The notes beneath the pieces are model-generated. The model had not been told where the DNA came from and made no database searches. It saw nothing but the letters and a program-made list of their open reading frames with translations. This document shows positions 1 to 6,517 of a stretch of DNA of 7,585 nucleotides, in pieces. The DNA comes from Terriglobales bacterium (GTDB lineage: Bacteria > Acidobacteriota > Terriglobia > Terriglobales > Gp1-AA117), in NCBI GenBank assembly GCA_030150795.1, contig JASLFF010000506.1, positions 1 to 7,585 of the forward strand. Direction: 5' to 3'. Both the position numbers and the translations under genes were made by a program. Each line of letters starts with the position of its first letter. The first letter of the stretch is position 1.

Positions 1-789
1 GGCGCGAGCGAGCAAGTCCTGGGTCGCGCGTTGAAAGATTTTGGCCCGTCACGCGACAAGCTGGTGATTGCCACCAAGGTGTTTTTCCCTCTGGGCGACG
101 ATCCCAACCAGAAAGGCCTTTCACGCAAGCACATCATGCACGCCATTGACGACAGCCTGCGCCGCCTGGGCACGGATTATGTTGATCTTTACCAGATTCA
201 CCGCTTTGACTATGAGACGCCCATCGAAGAAACGCTCATCGCTTTGCATGATGTAGTGAAGTCGGGAAAGGCGCGGTATATCGGAGCCTCGTCAATGTTT
301 GCCTGGCAGTTTGCGCAAATGCTCCATACCTCGGATCGCCTTGGGCTCACGCGCTTTGTGACCATGCAGAACCACTACAACCTTGTCTATCGCGAAGAAG
401 AGCGTGAAATGATTCCTTTGTGCCAGGCAGAGGGCGTGGGACTTGTGCCCTGGAGTCCACTGGCGCGCGGTGTGCTGGCGGGGAATCGCAAGGCAGGCAC
501 TTTGCGGTCGCAGGAAGACGACTACACCAAAAAACTGTACACGCAGGAAGCTGATGACCGAGTAGTGGAAAGCGTGGCCGAAGTTGCGAAGGACCGCGGC
601 GTGCCGCCGGCGCAGGTCGCGCTGGCGTGGCTCTTGCACAAACCGGAAGTCTCTGCGCCGATTGTGGGAGCATCCAAGCCCCACCATCTACAGGATGCAG
701 TGGCAGCAGTAAACCTAAAGCTTACGAAAGAGGAGATCGCCAAGCTTGAATCGACCTATGTGCCTCACCCTGTTCTGGGGCACCACTAG
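1..789 (+). CDS. Aldo/keto reductase, C-terminal part (5' end outside window)
   Basis: Cytosolic NAD(P)H-dependent oxidoreductase of the aldo/keto reductase superfamily, which reduces aldehydes or ketones on a TIM barrel. The reading frame is open from base 1, where GASEQVLGRAL matches the segment just after the catalytic Asp/Tyr region, so the true start and those two residues lie upstream. The TTG near base 31 is an internal Leu codon. The catalytic Lys is in ATKVFF (codon 76-78) and the catalytic His in YQIHRFD (codon 199-201). Further family signatures follow: the NHYNLVYREEE segment, VPWSPLARGVLAG, and the cofactor-phosphate region PIVGASKPHHLQDAV. The ending PHPVLGHH is typical of the YajO/Tas-like branch. 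About 262 residues are visible, and roughly 60-70 should be missing. The physiological substrate cannot be read from sequence. It ends 8 bp before the convergent DUF883-like gene. The family assignment is very sure; the subfamily is less so. Confidence 0.95.
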   Translation, partial: GASEQVLGRALKDFGPSRDKLVIATKVFFPLGDDPNQKGLSRKHIMHAIDDSLRRLGTDYVDLYQIHRFDYETPIEETLIALHDVVKSGKARYIGASSMFAWQFAQMLHTSDRLGLTRFVTMQNHYNLVYREEEREMIPLCQAEGVGLVPWSPLARGVLAGNRKAGTLRSQEDDYTKKLYTQEADDRVVESVAEVAKDRGVPPAQVALAWLLHKPEVSAPIVGASKPHHLQDAVAAVNLKLTKEEIAKLESTYVPHPVLGHH

Positions 790-797
790 AAACTTGC

Positions 798-1079
798 CTA
801 AGACCGGGATTTGCGACCCAGCAGCCACCCTGTCAGCATTCCAATGGCGAAAGCTCCTGCTGCTACTGCTGCAACCGAGGCCAGCGGACGGCTTTTCACG
901 TGATCACGGAGATCATCCAGCCGATCTTCAGTCGCATCCTTGGCCCGTCTCACAGTGCGATTCAGGTCATTGTAGGTTTCGTCCAGCCGGTCCTTAACCT
1001 TGGCGGAGAGGTCCCGTGCCCGGTCTGCGATTTCTGCTACGTTGTCTCTTAAGTCGCGCGTCAGATTTTCAGCCTTCAT
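798..1079 (-). CDS. DUF883/ElaB-YqjD-like small membrane-anchored protein
   Basis: A 93-residue protein with the layout of the DUF883 (ElaB/YqjD/YgaM) family. Residues 1-62 are highly charged and predicted helical (MKAENLTRDLRDNV..., RLDETYNDLNRTVRRAKDA), probably a coiled coil. The KSRPLAS turn follows, then one glycine/alanine-rich transmembrane helix at about residues 66-89 (AAGAFAIGMLTGWLLG), ending in the basic tail RKSRS. In E. coli the relatives are inner-membrane tail-anchored proteins, some ribosome-associated and induced in stationary phase; a similar role here is inference. The frame stays open 23 codons further upstream, but the ATG at 1077-1079 is chosen because GGAGGT sits 7-8 bases in front of it and the conserved part begins there. 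It is transcribed divergently from the methyltransferase. The family call is good; the function is unknown. Confidence 0.85.
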   Translation of the reverse strand: MKAENLTRDLRDNVAEIADRARDLSAKVKDRLDETYNDLNRTVRRAKDATEDRLDDLRDHVKSRPLASVAAVAAGAFAIGMLTGWLLGRKSRS

Positions 1080-1100
1080 GAAACTTACCTCCAATGCTGC

Positions 1101-1124
1101 AATGATAATTATGACAGAATAAAG
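1101..1124. promoter_or_regulatory. AT-rich box in divergent spacer, candidate promoter region
   Basis: The 91-bp spacer between the DUF883-like gene and the methyltransferase contains one clearly AT-rich stretch, with the 8-bp palindrome ATAATTAT at 1105-1112. It is suitably placed to supply -10-like sequence to the leftward gene, 22-45 bp from its ATG, and possibly to the rightward gene. I could not match a convincing -35 hexamer at normal spacing in either direction, so this is a location for the promoters rather than a defined promoter. Confidence 0.3.
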
Positions 1125-1150
1125 TTCAGGATGGCGCGCTCTCCCCACAT

Positions 1151-1162
1151 GTCCTTAAGGAC
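1151..1162. promoter_or_regulatory. Perfect 12-bp palindrome containing the methyltransferase Shine-Dalgarno
   Basis: GTCCTTAAGGAC is its own reverse complement. The right half supplies AAGGA (1157-1161), which lies 9 bases before the TTG at 1171 and is the best ribosome binding site for the methyltransferase. In RNA the 4-bp arms GTCC/GGAC could close a TTAA loop and mask this site; in DNA it could be an operator. It may also be chance. The palindrome is seen directly; any role is inferred. Confidence 0.35.
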
Positions 1163-1170
1163 GCTCTGCA

Positions 1171-2049
1171 TTGCCTGAGCAGCAGGAACCGAAATTGCCT
1201 GATAATCATTTGATGCCGATTTCAACAGATACGGTGGACTGGAACAGCTTTGGCCGCGCCAATGCAAGCCAGAAATGGCGCAGGCAATCTGCCGTGATGG
1301 GCAATGACATGACGCAGGCCATCGTTGAAGAAGCGCGCATCCAGCCGGGCACGCGTGTGCTTGATATTGCATGCGGTACCGGCGAACCCGCGATTTCCCT
1401 GGCTGCTGTTCTGGCCGGTAAAGGTGAAGTTGTTGGAGTCGATATTTCTCTGGCACCGCTCAAAATTGCCGAAGAACGCGCCAGCCAACGCGGACTATCA
1501 AATGTCACCTTTAAGAAAGCCGATGCTCATGCATTGCCGTTTCCGGACAACAGTTTTGACTGCATCACGTCACGCCTGGGCATTATGTTTTTTTCTGATC
1601 TGCCGCGTGCTCTAAGTGAAATGTGCCGTGTCCTGAAGCCTGAGGGACGGGCCATCCTGCTGGTGTGGGGGCCGTTCGATCAACCGTATTTTCACACGAC
1701 GATTGGCATGGTGCTGCGCATGCTGCCAAACGCTGCAATGCCAGAATCAGGGAGAAAAATGTTTGCTCTGGCGGACGGAAATAAGCTGACGCAAGCTCTT
1801 TACCAGGCTGGTTTTTCTCAGGCGAAAGAAGAATTAGTAACCGTGCCTTGGACCTGGATGGGCACGCCGGAAGAAGTCTGGGAATATTTTCAGGATGTGG
1901 CGGTGCCGTTTGCTTCTTTGCTGCAATCGATTCCGGCGGAACGCCGCCTGGAAATCAACGCATCAGTGCTGAAAGCCATTGGCCAATACTACGATGGCAC
2001 AAGCATAAAATTTACGGCGACAGTGAACGTCGCTGTCGCCGTGAAATAA
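1171..2049 (+). CDS. Class I SAM-dependent methyltransferase (UbiE/Methyltransf_11-like)
   Basis: Cytosolic S-adenosylmethionine-dependent methyltransferase with a Rossmann fold. SAM-binding motif I is VLDIACGTGEPA at residues 63-74. The acidic residue that holds the SAM ribose is in VVGVDIS (87-93), the adenine-contacting Asp in DAHALPF (118-124), and the post-motif strand and loop in RVLKPEGR (153-160). The C-terminal region (about 170-292) is the variable substrate cap, so the acceptor is not predictable; ubiquinone/menaquinone-like, lipid or small-molecule substrates are all possible. The TTG start is chosen because AAGGA lies 9 bases upstream. An in-frame ATG at 1213 has no nearby Shine-Dalgarno but would still include the whole fold. 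The last codons (IKFTATVNVAVAVK) encode a strong hairpin. It stands alone, divergent from the DUF883-like gene and convergent with the TPR gene. Confidence 0.9.
   Translation: MPEQQEPKLPDNHLMPISTDTVDWNSFGRANASQKWRRQSAVMGNDMTQAIVEEARIQPGTRVLDIACGTGEPAISLAAVLAGKGEVVGVDISLAPLKIAEERASQRGLSNVTFKKADAHALPFPDNSFDCITSRLGIMFFSDLPRALSEMCRVLKPEGRAILLVWGPFDQPYFHTTIGMVLRMLPNAAMPESGRKMFALADGNKLTQALYQAGFSQAKEELVTVPWTWMGTPEEVWEYFQDVAVPFASLLQSIPAERRLEINASVLKAIGQYYDGTSIKFTATVNVAVAVK
2011..2045 (-). terminator. Hairpin in the methyltransferase 3' end, probable terminator of the TPR gene
   Basis: The arms ACGGCGACAG (2014-2023) and CTGTCGCCGT (2033-2042) are perfect complements around a 9-base loop, with partial extension on both sides. 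Read leftward, the hairpin begins 25 bases after the TPR stop codon and is followed by AAATTTTATG, a usable though short T-tract. Read rightward it lies inside translated codons, and only GAAATAAATCTGTTCC follows, so it would be a poor terminator for the methyltransferase. The stem is seen; termination is inferred. Confidence 0.6.
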
Positions 2050-2069
2050 ATCTGTTCCTCTCAACTGGC

Positions 2070-3722
2070 TTACGTCAAATCTGAAACTTTCAGCTTGATC
2101 TCCGCGCTCTTCCAGTTGGATTGAAACTGCTTGTCGACAAACTGTGCGTCGTAGGCGCGGTTTTGCGCGCGCAACGCTTCAGCTAAACCAAACAGCGACC
2201 GTGGATTGCGCGGATTGCGGTCCAGATCTTCGCGGAACACCTTCTCCGCTTCAGCGGGATTTCCGTTCAGCAGCAGCACCGCGCCCAGCGATTCGCGCAC
2301 TGGATAGAACCAGTCTGGCGGCTCGTCATACTTCAACGAATCCTGAACAGCGATGGCACGGCGGAGCATCGCAATTGCATTGTCTGAGTCCTTTTTTGCC
2401 AGCGCAATCTTTGCTCCGAGCACGTTGGTGGCTATGGTCAGGACGTCTTTTGCTTTGTTGTTCACCGGCATGGCAAAAACCTGGTCCGGCGGCGTCTTGT
2501 CAGCCGCTTCACTTACAATGTGATGCTCGGCCTCAGCTTCAGTGACTTTGCCCTTCGCTGCCAGGGCCATTCCGCGCGCGAAGTGCCAGAAAACCGTGGT
2601 GGTTTGCATGCTCGCAGCCGGCTGCGGCATCGCCAATATCTGGTCCCATTTCTGGAAGCGGACTTCCACTGCAAGCGGCACCGTCATGAATCCTTCCAGC
2701 GGCGGTATGTCTTTTACCATTGGACCAACGTGCGCTGCCAGCATCTCCGCGGCCTTGTGCGCTTCAACGTAATTGCCATTCATGCTGGAGCATGCCGCAA
2801 TGAAATGCAGGTTGTGGCTGTAATACATTGCGCCATACAGGCCGGGGGATCCGCTGGCCTGCAGATATGCACGGTCGGCGGCCGCTGCTAGCTGGTTGGT
2901 CTTTACAGCCGCTTCAAAATCTCCGGTGCGGATATAAACGTGTCCGGGCATGTGCACCAGATGGCCCGCCGCGGGAGCCAACGCCGCCAGACGATTAGCT
3001 GCCGCCAACGCGTGCTCGGGATTCGGCGAAGCTTCAACCGCATGAATGTAGTAGTGAATAGCGCCCATGTGGTTGGGATCGCGCTTTAAGACCGATTCCA
3101 GCGCGGCAATAATGTCCTCAGTCCCACCTTCGGGCGTGCCATCCGGGTGCCAGAGTCCCCAAGGATGAAGGTCCATGCCGGCTTCAGCAAATAATGTCGC
3201 CGCGTCCAGATCGTCCGGAAATTGTTTCACCAGGTCGCCCATGGCGTTGCGATAATGTTCAGCAGCCAGGCGATGGTCAGCCCCCGGATCGGCGGGAAAG
3301 CGCAGGGCCATGGCCGCGATATACGCTTTCTCACTGGGCGAAGCATTCGCTGCCAACGACTCAGCCTTAGCAATGGCTTCATGCGCTTTCTTGTAGCGGT
3401 CAGGGTCGGCAGGATCGTTGTAGTTGGGGCCAACGGCCTCCGCCTGACCCCAGTACGCCATGGCCATTTTGGGGTCGAGTTCAGCCGCGCGCTCAAAAGA
3501 CCCTGCAGCTTCTTGATGATTGAAGGCGTAGATCAGGCGCATTCCCTGATCAAAAAATTTCTGCGCTTCAGGATTACTGGTTGAAACAGGATGATGCAAA
3601 TCTCCCAGCCCGGTCATTAACGTGGTTTTCTTGGCCGCGGTTTGACTGGGCATGGAGTGCTGCTGGGCGGCGATCGATCCGCAAAGCCCAAGCGCTATCA
3701 GGACGCGTATCACGACCTTCAT
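2070..3722 (-). CDS. Exported tetratricopeptide-repeat protein rich in conserved histidines
   Basis: A 550-residue secreted or periplasmic TPR protein. An N-terminal signal peptide (Lys2, hydrophobic core about 4-17) has probable cleavage near SIAA-QQ (about residue 19). The first repeat region is GLGDLHHPVSTSN, then FFDQGMRLIYAFNHQEAAGSF and ELDPKMAMAYWGQA (55-94). Further helical repeats run to a canonical C-terminal TPR pair at about 478-525 (NGNPAEAEKVFREDLDRNP). Histidines recur in motif-like groups: HH 43-44, H69, HPWGLWH 186-192, IHYYIHAVE 222-230, HLVHMPGH 254-261 and YYSHNLHF 300-307. I recognise this as a recurrent family in soil bacteria with no established function; scaffold or metal binding is conjecture. 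The ATG is fixed by GAGGAGG 6 bases upstream. DUF4197 lies 96 bp upstream on the same strand. Confidence 0.88.
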   Translation of the reverse strand: MKVVIRVLIALGLCGSIAAQQHSMPSQTAAKKTTLMTGLGDLHHPVSTSNPEAQKFFDQGMRLIYAFNHQEAAGSFERAAELDPKMAMAYWGQAEAVGPNYNDPADPDRYKKAHEAIAKAESLAANASPSEKAYIAAMALRFPADPGADHRLAAEHYRNAMGDLVKQFPDDLDAATLFAEAGMDLHPWGLWHPDGTPEGGTEDIIAALESVLKRDPNHMGAIHYYIHAVEASPNPEHALAAANRLAALAPAAGHLVHMPGHVYIRTGDFEAAVKTNQLAAAADRAYLQASGSPGLYGAMYYSHNLHFIAACSSMNGNYVEAHKAAEMLAAHVGPMVKDIPPLEGFMTVPLAVEVRFQKWDQILAMPQPAASMQTTTVFWHFARGMALAAKGKVTEAEAEHHIVSEAADKTPPDQVFAMPVNNKAKDVLTIATNVLGAKIALAKKDSDNAIAMLRRAIAVQDSLKYDEPPDWFYPVRESLGAVLLLNGNPAEAEKVFREDLDRNPRNPRSLFGLAEALRAQNRAYDAQFVDKQFQSNWKSAEIKLKVSDLT

Positions 3723-3764
3723 AGAGGTCCTCCTCGGTTGATTTTCGGGCTTTTAATACCAGAG

Positions 3765-3791
3765 ATTCTACACCCGTATGAGGACGATCAA
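3765..3791 (-). promoter_or_regulatory. Candidate sigma70-like promoter of the TPR gene
   Basis: On the minus strand TTGATC (3786-3791) is followed after 15 bases by TAGAAT (3765-3770). Reading the -35 as TTTGAT gives a 16-base spacer. It lies 43-70 bp upstream of the TPR ATG in the 96-bp gap after the DUF4197 stop. Both hexamers are imperfect and the spacing is short. The TPR gene could instead be co-transcribed with DUF4197. Confidence 0.3.
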
Positions 3792-3818
3792 ATGAGCGGA
3801 GCGGTAGGTAAGCCGGCG

Positions 3819-4553
3819 CTACTGCTTTTTGCCGAAGATCTCACGCAGCAGAGCCGTTGTTTGCGCTGCGGGGTCCTTGCGAATCTTGCGCTCTTCTTCA
3901 CCCATTACGTAGAAAAGCCCGTCCATAGTTTTGCCGACCACATATTTATCAATGCTGAAATCCTGGTTTTCCGCCACGCGCGCGGCCACAGGATTTTGCA
4001 CGAGCTGATTGTATTGCTTGATTACGCCCACATTTTCCATGGCCCGGTGCACGATCGGGGAGAAGGCGGTGGTCAACTGATCTGTGCTCGTGGTCTTGAA
4101 GTATTCCGTTGCTGCTGTGTCGCCGCCGGAAAGGATTTGGCGTGCATCGGCAATTGTCATTTTACTTACCGCATCGATAAAGATTTGCCGGGCGGCAGGC
4201 GCTGCCTGTTCCGCGGCGCGATTCATGCCAATCTCAAGCGAATCCACCTGCTGGCCCATGCCCATCAGGCGCATGCCTTTGCCAACGTTGCGCAATTTGT
4301 CCGGCAGCAGGATCTTGATGGCCGCATTCTTCAGGAATCCGTCAACGCGTCCCGTAGAGGCTACTGCTTTCTGCGTGCTCACGGTCAGGGCTTCTTTCAA
4401 TCCGGCTGCAATGCGATCGTCGGTGGGCCCGCTCTTTTTGCCCAGGGCTTCTTCAGCTTTTTTGCGGAGATCATCCAGCGGAGACTGCGCTAAAGTTACT
4501 GAGGAAAGCAGCCCTATTCCCAAAAGCCATACAACCACATATTTCTTTGTCAT
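3819..4553 (-). CDS. Exported DUF4197 family protein
   Basis: A 244-residue protein matching the DUF4197 family along its whole length. It has a signal peptide at 1-22 (MTKKYVVVWLLGIGLLSSVT, then LAQ). Family landmarks follow: DDRIAAGLKEALTVSTQKAV (45-64), ILLPDKLRNV (81-90), AFSPIVHRAMENVGV (163-177), YNQLV (181-185), and the end signature DKYVVGKTMDGLFYVMGEEE (202-221) with IRKDPAAQTTALLREIFG. The mature protein is mainly helical and probably periplasmic. The family has no established activity to my knowledge. The ATG at 4551-4553 is preceded by AGGGG at close spacing. It is divergent from the rhodanese operon and 96 bp upstream of the TPR gene on the same strand, so it may share a transcript with it. 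A long open frame on the opposite strand here is a shadow. Confidence 0.88.
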   Translation of the reverse strand: MTKKYVVVWLLGIGLLSSVTLAQSPLDDLRKKAEEALGKKSGPTDDRIAAGLKEALTVSTQKAVASTGRVDGFLKNAAIKILLPDKLRNVGKGMRLMGMGQQVDSLEIGMNRAAEQAAPAARQIFIDAVSKMTIADARQILSGGDTAATEYFKTTSTDQLTTAFSPIVHRAMENVGVIKQYNQLVQNPVAARVAENQDFSIDKYVVGKTMDGLFYVMGEEERKIRKDPAAQTTALLREIFGKKQ

Positions 4554-4707
4554 TTAGCCCCTAACGGTTGCAATATGACAGGCTAGCGTCCGCTAACAGT
4601 GCGAGCGCGGCGAAGTCTAAGCTGTATATTATGCGCTCCGGCCATTCATTTGTCCTATAACCTTGGTGCATCAGCTATTTAAAGATTCGACGTGGAGAGT
4701 GCCAATT
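4554..4707. other. Divergent spacer between DUF4197 and the rhodanese operon
   Basis: This 154-bp region must hold promoters for both directions. I see AT-rich candidate -10 sequences (TATATTAT at 4625-4632 and TATAAC at 4656-4661), but neither has a good -35 hexamer at 16-18 bases. A small inverted repeat TAGCG-TC-CGCTA sits at 4584-4595. The frame of the first rhodanese is open back to a TTG at 4663, but those extra 15 residues would precede a normal signal peptide and are not supported. No defined site can be called. Confidence 0.4.
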
Positions 4708-5604
4708 ATGATTAGCAACCTATTTCGCAGCTTCAGCATATGCGTTGCAGCCCTTGTAATATTTTCCTCTTCGGCCCTGGCCAAGCCTGCCGATGGAGCA
4801 GTTCATCCGGAAATGATCGTGTCAGCGAAATGGCTGAGCGAGCACCTTACAGATCCTAAAGTGATCATCCTGCATGTAGATGAGAAGCGCACTGAATACG
4901 ATAAAGGCCATATTCCCGGCGCACGCTTTCTGGCTTTGGAAGACTTTATTGAAGGCCAGGATGCCGAACTACCCGCTACGGAAAAGCTCAAAGACACTTT
5001 TGAAAAATTGGGCGTGAACGATGATTCGCGCGTAGTGGTCTATACCACGGCGTGGTACCCAATGGCTGGTCGGGCCTATTACACGCTGGATTATCTGGGC
5101 CACGGTGATCACACGGCGCTGCTGGATGGCGGCATTGATGAATGGCGCAAGGAAAATCGGCAGCTCAGCCAGGACGCTCCGAAAATTACGCGCGGCAGTT
5201 TTACTCCACACGTTCATCCTGAAGTCCGCGCCATGATGGACGAAGTAAAGAAGCTCTCTGAGCAACCCACAAAGGCCGCCATTCTGGTGGATTCGCGGCC
5301 TGACAAACGCTATGCCGACGGACATATCGCTGGAGCAGTACACATTTACTGGCAGGAAACTCTGGCTGACGCCAAGAGCAATCCCGGTTTCCTTCCGCCT
5401 GACAAGTTAAAGGAACTCTTTGCCGCCAGAGGCATCACGCCGGGAGAGAAACTGGTCACGTACTGCGAGATCGGCCTGCAAGCCTCGCATGACTATTTCA
5501 TTGCGAAATACCTTGGCTATGATGCCGCCATGTTTGACGGTTCCATTCATCAGTGGAGCCACATGAACAAGCTGCCGCTGGTGACGGGTACGTCATTGCG
5601 CTAG
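4708..5604 (+). CDS. Exported two-domain rhodanese sulfurtransferase, first of a tandem pair
   Basis: Thiosulfate or 3-mercaptopyruvate sulfurtransferase type, which moves sulfane sulfur via a cysteine persulfide; probably periplasmic. A signal peptide covers about 1-25 (hydrophobic ICVAALVIF, cleavage after SSALA). The N-terminal rhodanese domain (about 33-150) has DKGHIPGAR (65-73) and LLDGG (138-142). Its active-site position reads VVYTTAW (110-116), with Thr for Cys, so it is catalytically dead as usual in this fold. The C-terminal domain (about 172-290) has DSRPDKRYADGHIAGA (195-210) and the catalytic loop C253-E-I-G-L-Q-A. Glu after the Cys is unusual, since most family members have Arg or Gly there. 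The ATG at 4708 is chosen over the upstream TTG because it starts a proper signal peptide and has GGAGAG about 8-10 bases before it. It forms an operon with the next gene. Confidence 0.93.
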   Translation: MISNLFRSFSICVAALVIFSSSALAKPADGAVHPEMIVSAKWLSEHLTDPKVIILHVDEKRTEYDKGHIPGARFLALEDFIEGQDAELPATEKLKDTFEKLGVNDDSRVVVYTTAWYPMAGRAYYTLDYLGHGDHTALLDGGIDEWRKENRQLSQDAPKITRGSFTPHVHPEVRAMMDEVKKLSEQPTKAAILVDSRPDKRYADGHIAGAVHIYWQETLADAKSNPGFLPPDKLKELFAARGITPGEKLVTYCEIGLQASHDYFIAKYLGYDAAMFDGSIHQWSHMNKLPLVTGTSLR

Positions 5605-5607
5605 GAG
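5602..5607 (+). promoter_or_regulatory. Shine-Dalgarno of the second rhodanese overlapping the stop codon of the first
   Basis: TAGGAG combines the stop codon TAG (5602-5604) with a GGAG ribosome binding site, 9 bases before the ATG at 5617. This arrangement suggests translational coupling, with ribosomes finishing the first gene feeding the second, and confirms both the start choice and the shared transcript. Confidence 0.7.
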
Positions 5608-5616
5608 CGAACGCCG

Positions 5617-6513
5617 ATGTTTAGAAAACTCCTTCTCGTGGCATTGACATTCTTGCCGGGACTGCTGCCAGCTCAGGACGCAAATCCCAAATTGCGGCCT
5701 GAAATGCTGGTCACAACCGGATGGTTGGCGGAAAATCTGAGCGAACCGGATTTAATCGTGCTCTGCATCAATTCCACGCCTGAGTTTTATTCCAAAGGAC
5801 ACATTCCGGGCGCCCGCCAGATTAAGCTGGAGAATATTGCGGTAACACGAGATGGCATTCCCAATGAGCTACCGACAGTGGAAGCCTTGCAGCACGTTTT
5901 TGAAACGGCCGGCGTAAGCAACTCGTCGCGGGTGGTGCTGTATGGGGAACGATTCAATTTGTTGGCGGCGCGAGCCTACTTTACCCTGGATTATCTTGGG
6001 ATCGCGGCACGCGTTGCGCTTTTGGATGGCGGCCTGGAGAAATGGACTGCCGAACGCCGCCCTCTTTCAACCGAAATACCACAATCGAAAACCGCAACAC
6101 TTGTGCTTTCACCACGACCGGAAATTCTGGTGGATACAAAGGCCATGCGTGAGCTGTCACAAAAGAAACCGGGAAGCGTGGCTCTGGTGGACGCACGGCC
6201 AACGAAAGAGTTCACTGGAGAACAGCTCTCAGAAGATGTGGCAAAGGCCGGTCACATTCCTGGGGCAAAGGGCCTGTTTTGGATGGACATGCTGGTGAGC
6301 CGCCAAAACCCTGTGCTGAAGTCAGTACCAGAATTGCGCCGCATGTATTCCAAGGCAAATGCCAAGGCAGACCAGCCTCTTGTTACTTATTGCCGCACAG
6401 GGATGCAGTCTTCTTTCGATTACTTTGTAGCGAAATATCTTGGGTACGATCCCAGCATGTATGACGCTTCATTCTTCGAGTGGAGTATGAAAGGTTTGCC
6501 GGTAGAGAAGTAA
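5617..6513 (+). CDS. Exported two-domain rhodanese sulfurtransferase, second of a tandem pair
   Basis: A paralogue of the preceding gene, also exactly 298 residues, and likewise probably exported. The signal peptide is MFRKLLLVALTFLPGLLPAQ with likely cleavage after Ala19 or Gln20. The N-terminal domain carries SKGHIPGAR (59-67) and LLDGG (135-139). At the active-site position VVLYGERF (106-113) has Gly for Cys, hence inactive. The C-terminal domain carries VDARPTKEF (191-199), then an insertion relative to its neighbour before AGHIPGA (211-217), and the catalytic loop C259-R-T-G-M-Q-S. The CRxG loop is closer to thiosulfate sulfurtransferase consensus than the CEIG loop of its twin. Shared segments such as YFTLDYLG, ALLDGG and AKYLGYD show tandem duplication. 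A different sulfur donor or acceptor for the two is inference. Confidence 0.93.
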   Translation: MFRKLLLVALTFLPGLLPAQDANPKLRPEMLVTTGWLAENLSEPDLIVLCINSTPEFYSKGHIPGARQIKLENIAVTRDGIPNELPTVEALQHVFETAGVSNSSRVVLYGERFNLLAARAYFTLDYLGIAARVALLDGGLEKWTAERRPLSTEIPQSKTATLVLSPRPEILVDTKAMRELSQKKPGSVALVDARPTKEFTGEQLSEDVAKAGHIPGAKGLFWMDMLVSRQNPVLKSVPELRRMYSKANAKADQPLVTYCRTGMQSSFDYFVAKYLGYDPSMYDASFFEWSMKGLPVEK

Positions 6514-6517
6514 ACTA

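Noticed and set aside
31..33. TTG at 31 as the start of the aldo/keto reductase
   Set aside because: The frame is open to base 1 and the upstream residues GASEQVLGRAL belong to the family's conserved core, so the gene starts outside the window.
1080..1148. 23-codon N-terminal extension of the DUF883-like protein
   Set aside because: The ATG at 1077-1079 has a near-ideal GGAGGT site, and the extension would translate that site and the AT-rich presumed promoter region.
2144..2891. Overlapping + strand open frames opposite the TPR gene
   Set aside because: Antisense shadows of a complete gene with signal peptide, repeats and a strong ribosome binding site. Their translations have no domain-like features.
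3642..4493. Long open frame of 283 codons on the + strand, opposite DUF4197 and the TPR 5' end
   Set aside because: It is antisense to two well-supported genes. Its product shows no recognisable domain and has Cys/His/Arg-rich shadow composition, and it has no ribosome binding site of note.
4584..4595. Small inverted repeat TAGCG-TC-CGCTA in the DUF4197/rhodanese spacer as an operator
   Set aside because: Five-base arms are common by chance, and no second copy or alignment to a promoter was seen.
4663..4707. 15-codon TTG-started N-terminal extension of the first rhodanese
   Set aside because: The ATG at 4708 begins a standard signal peptide and has a purine-rich ribosome binding site; the extension would bury the signal peptide.
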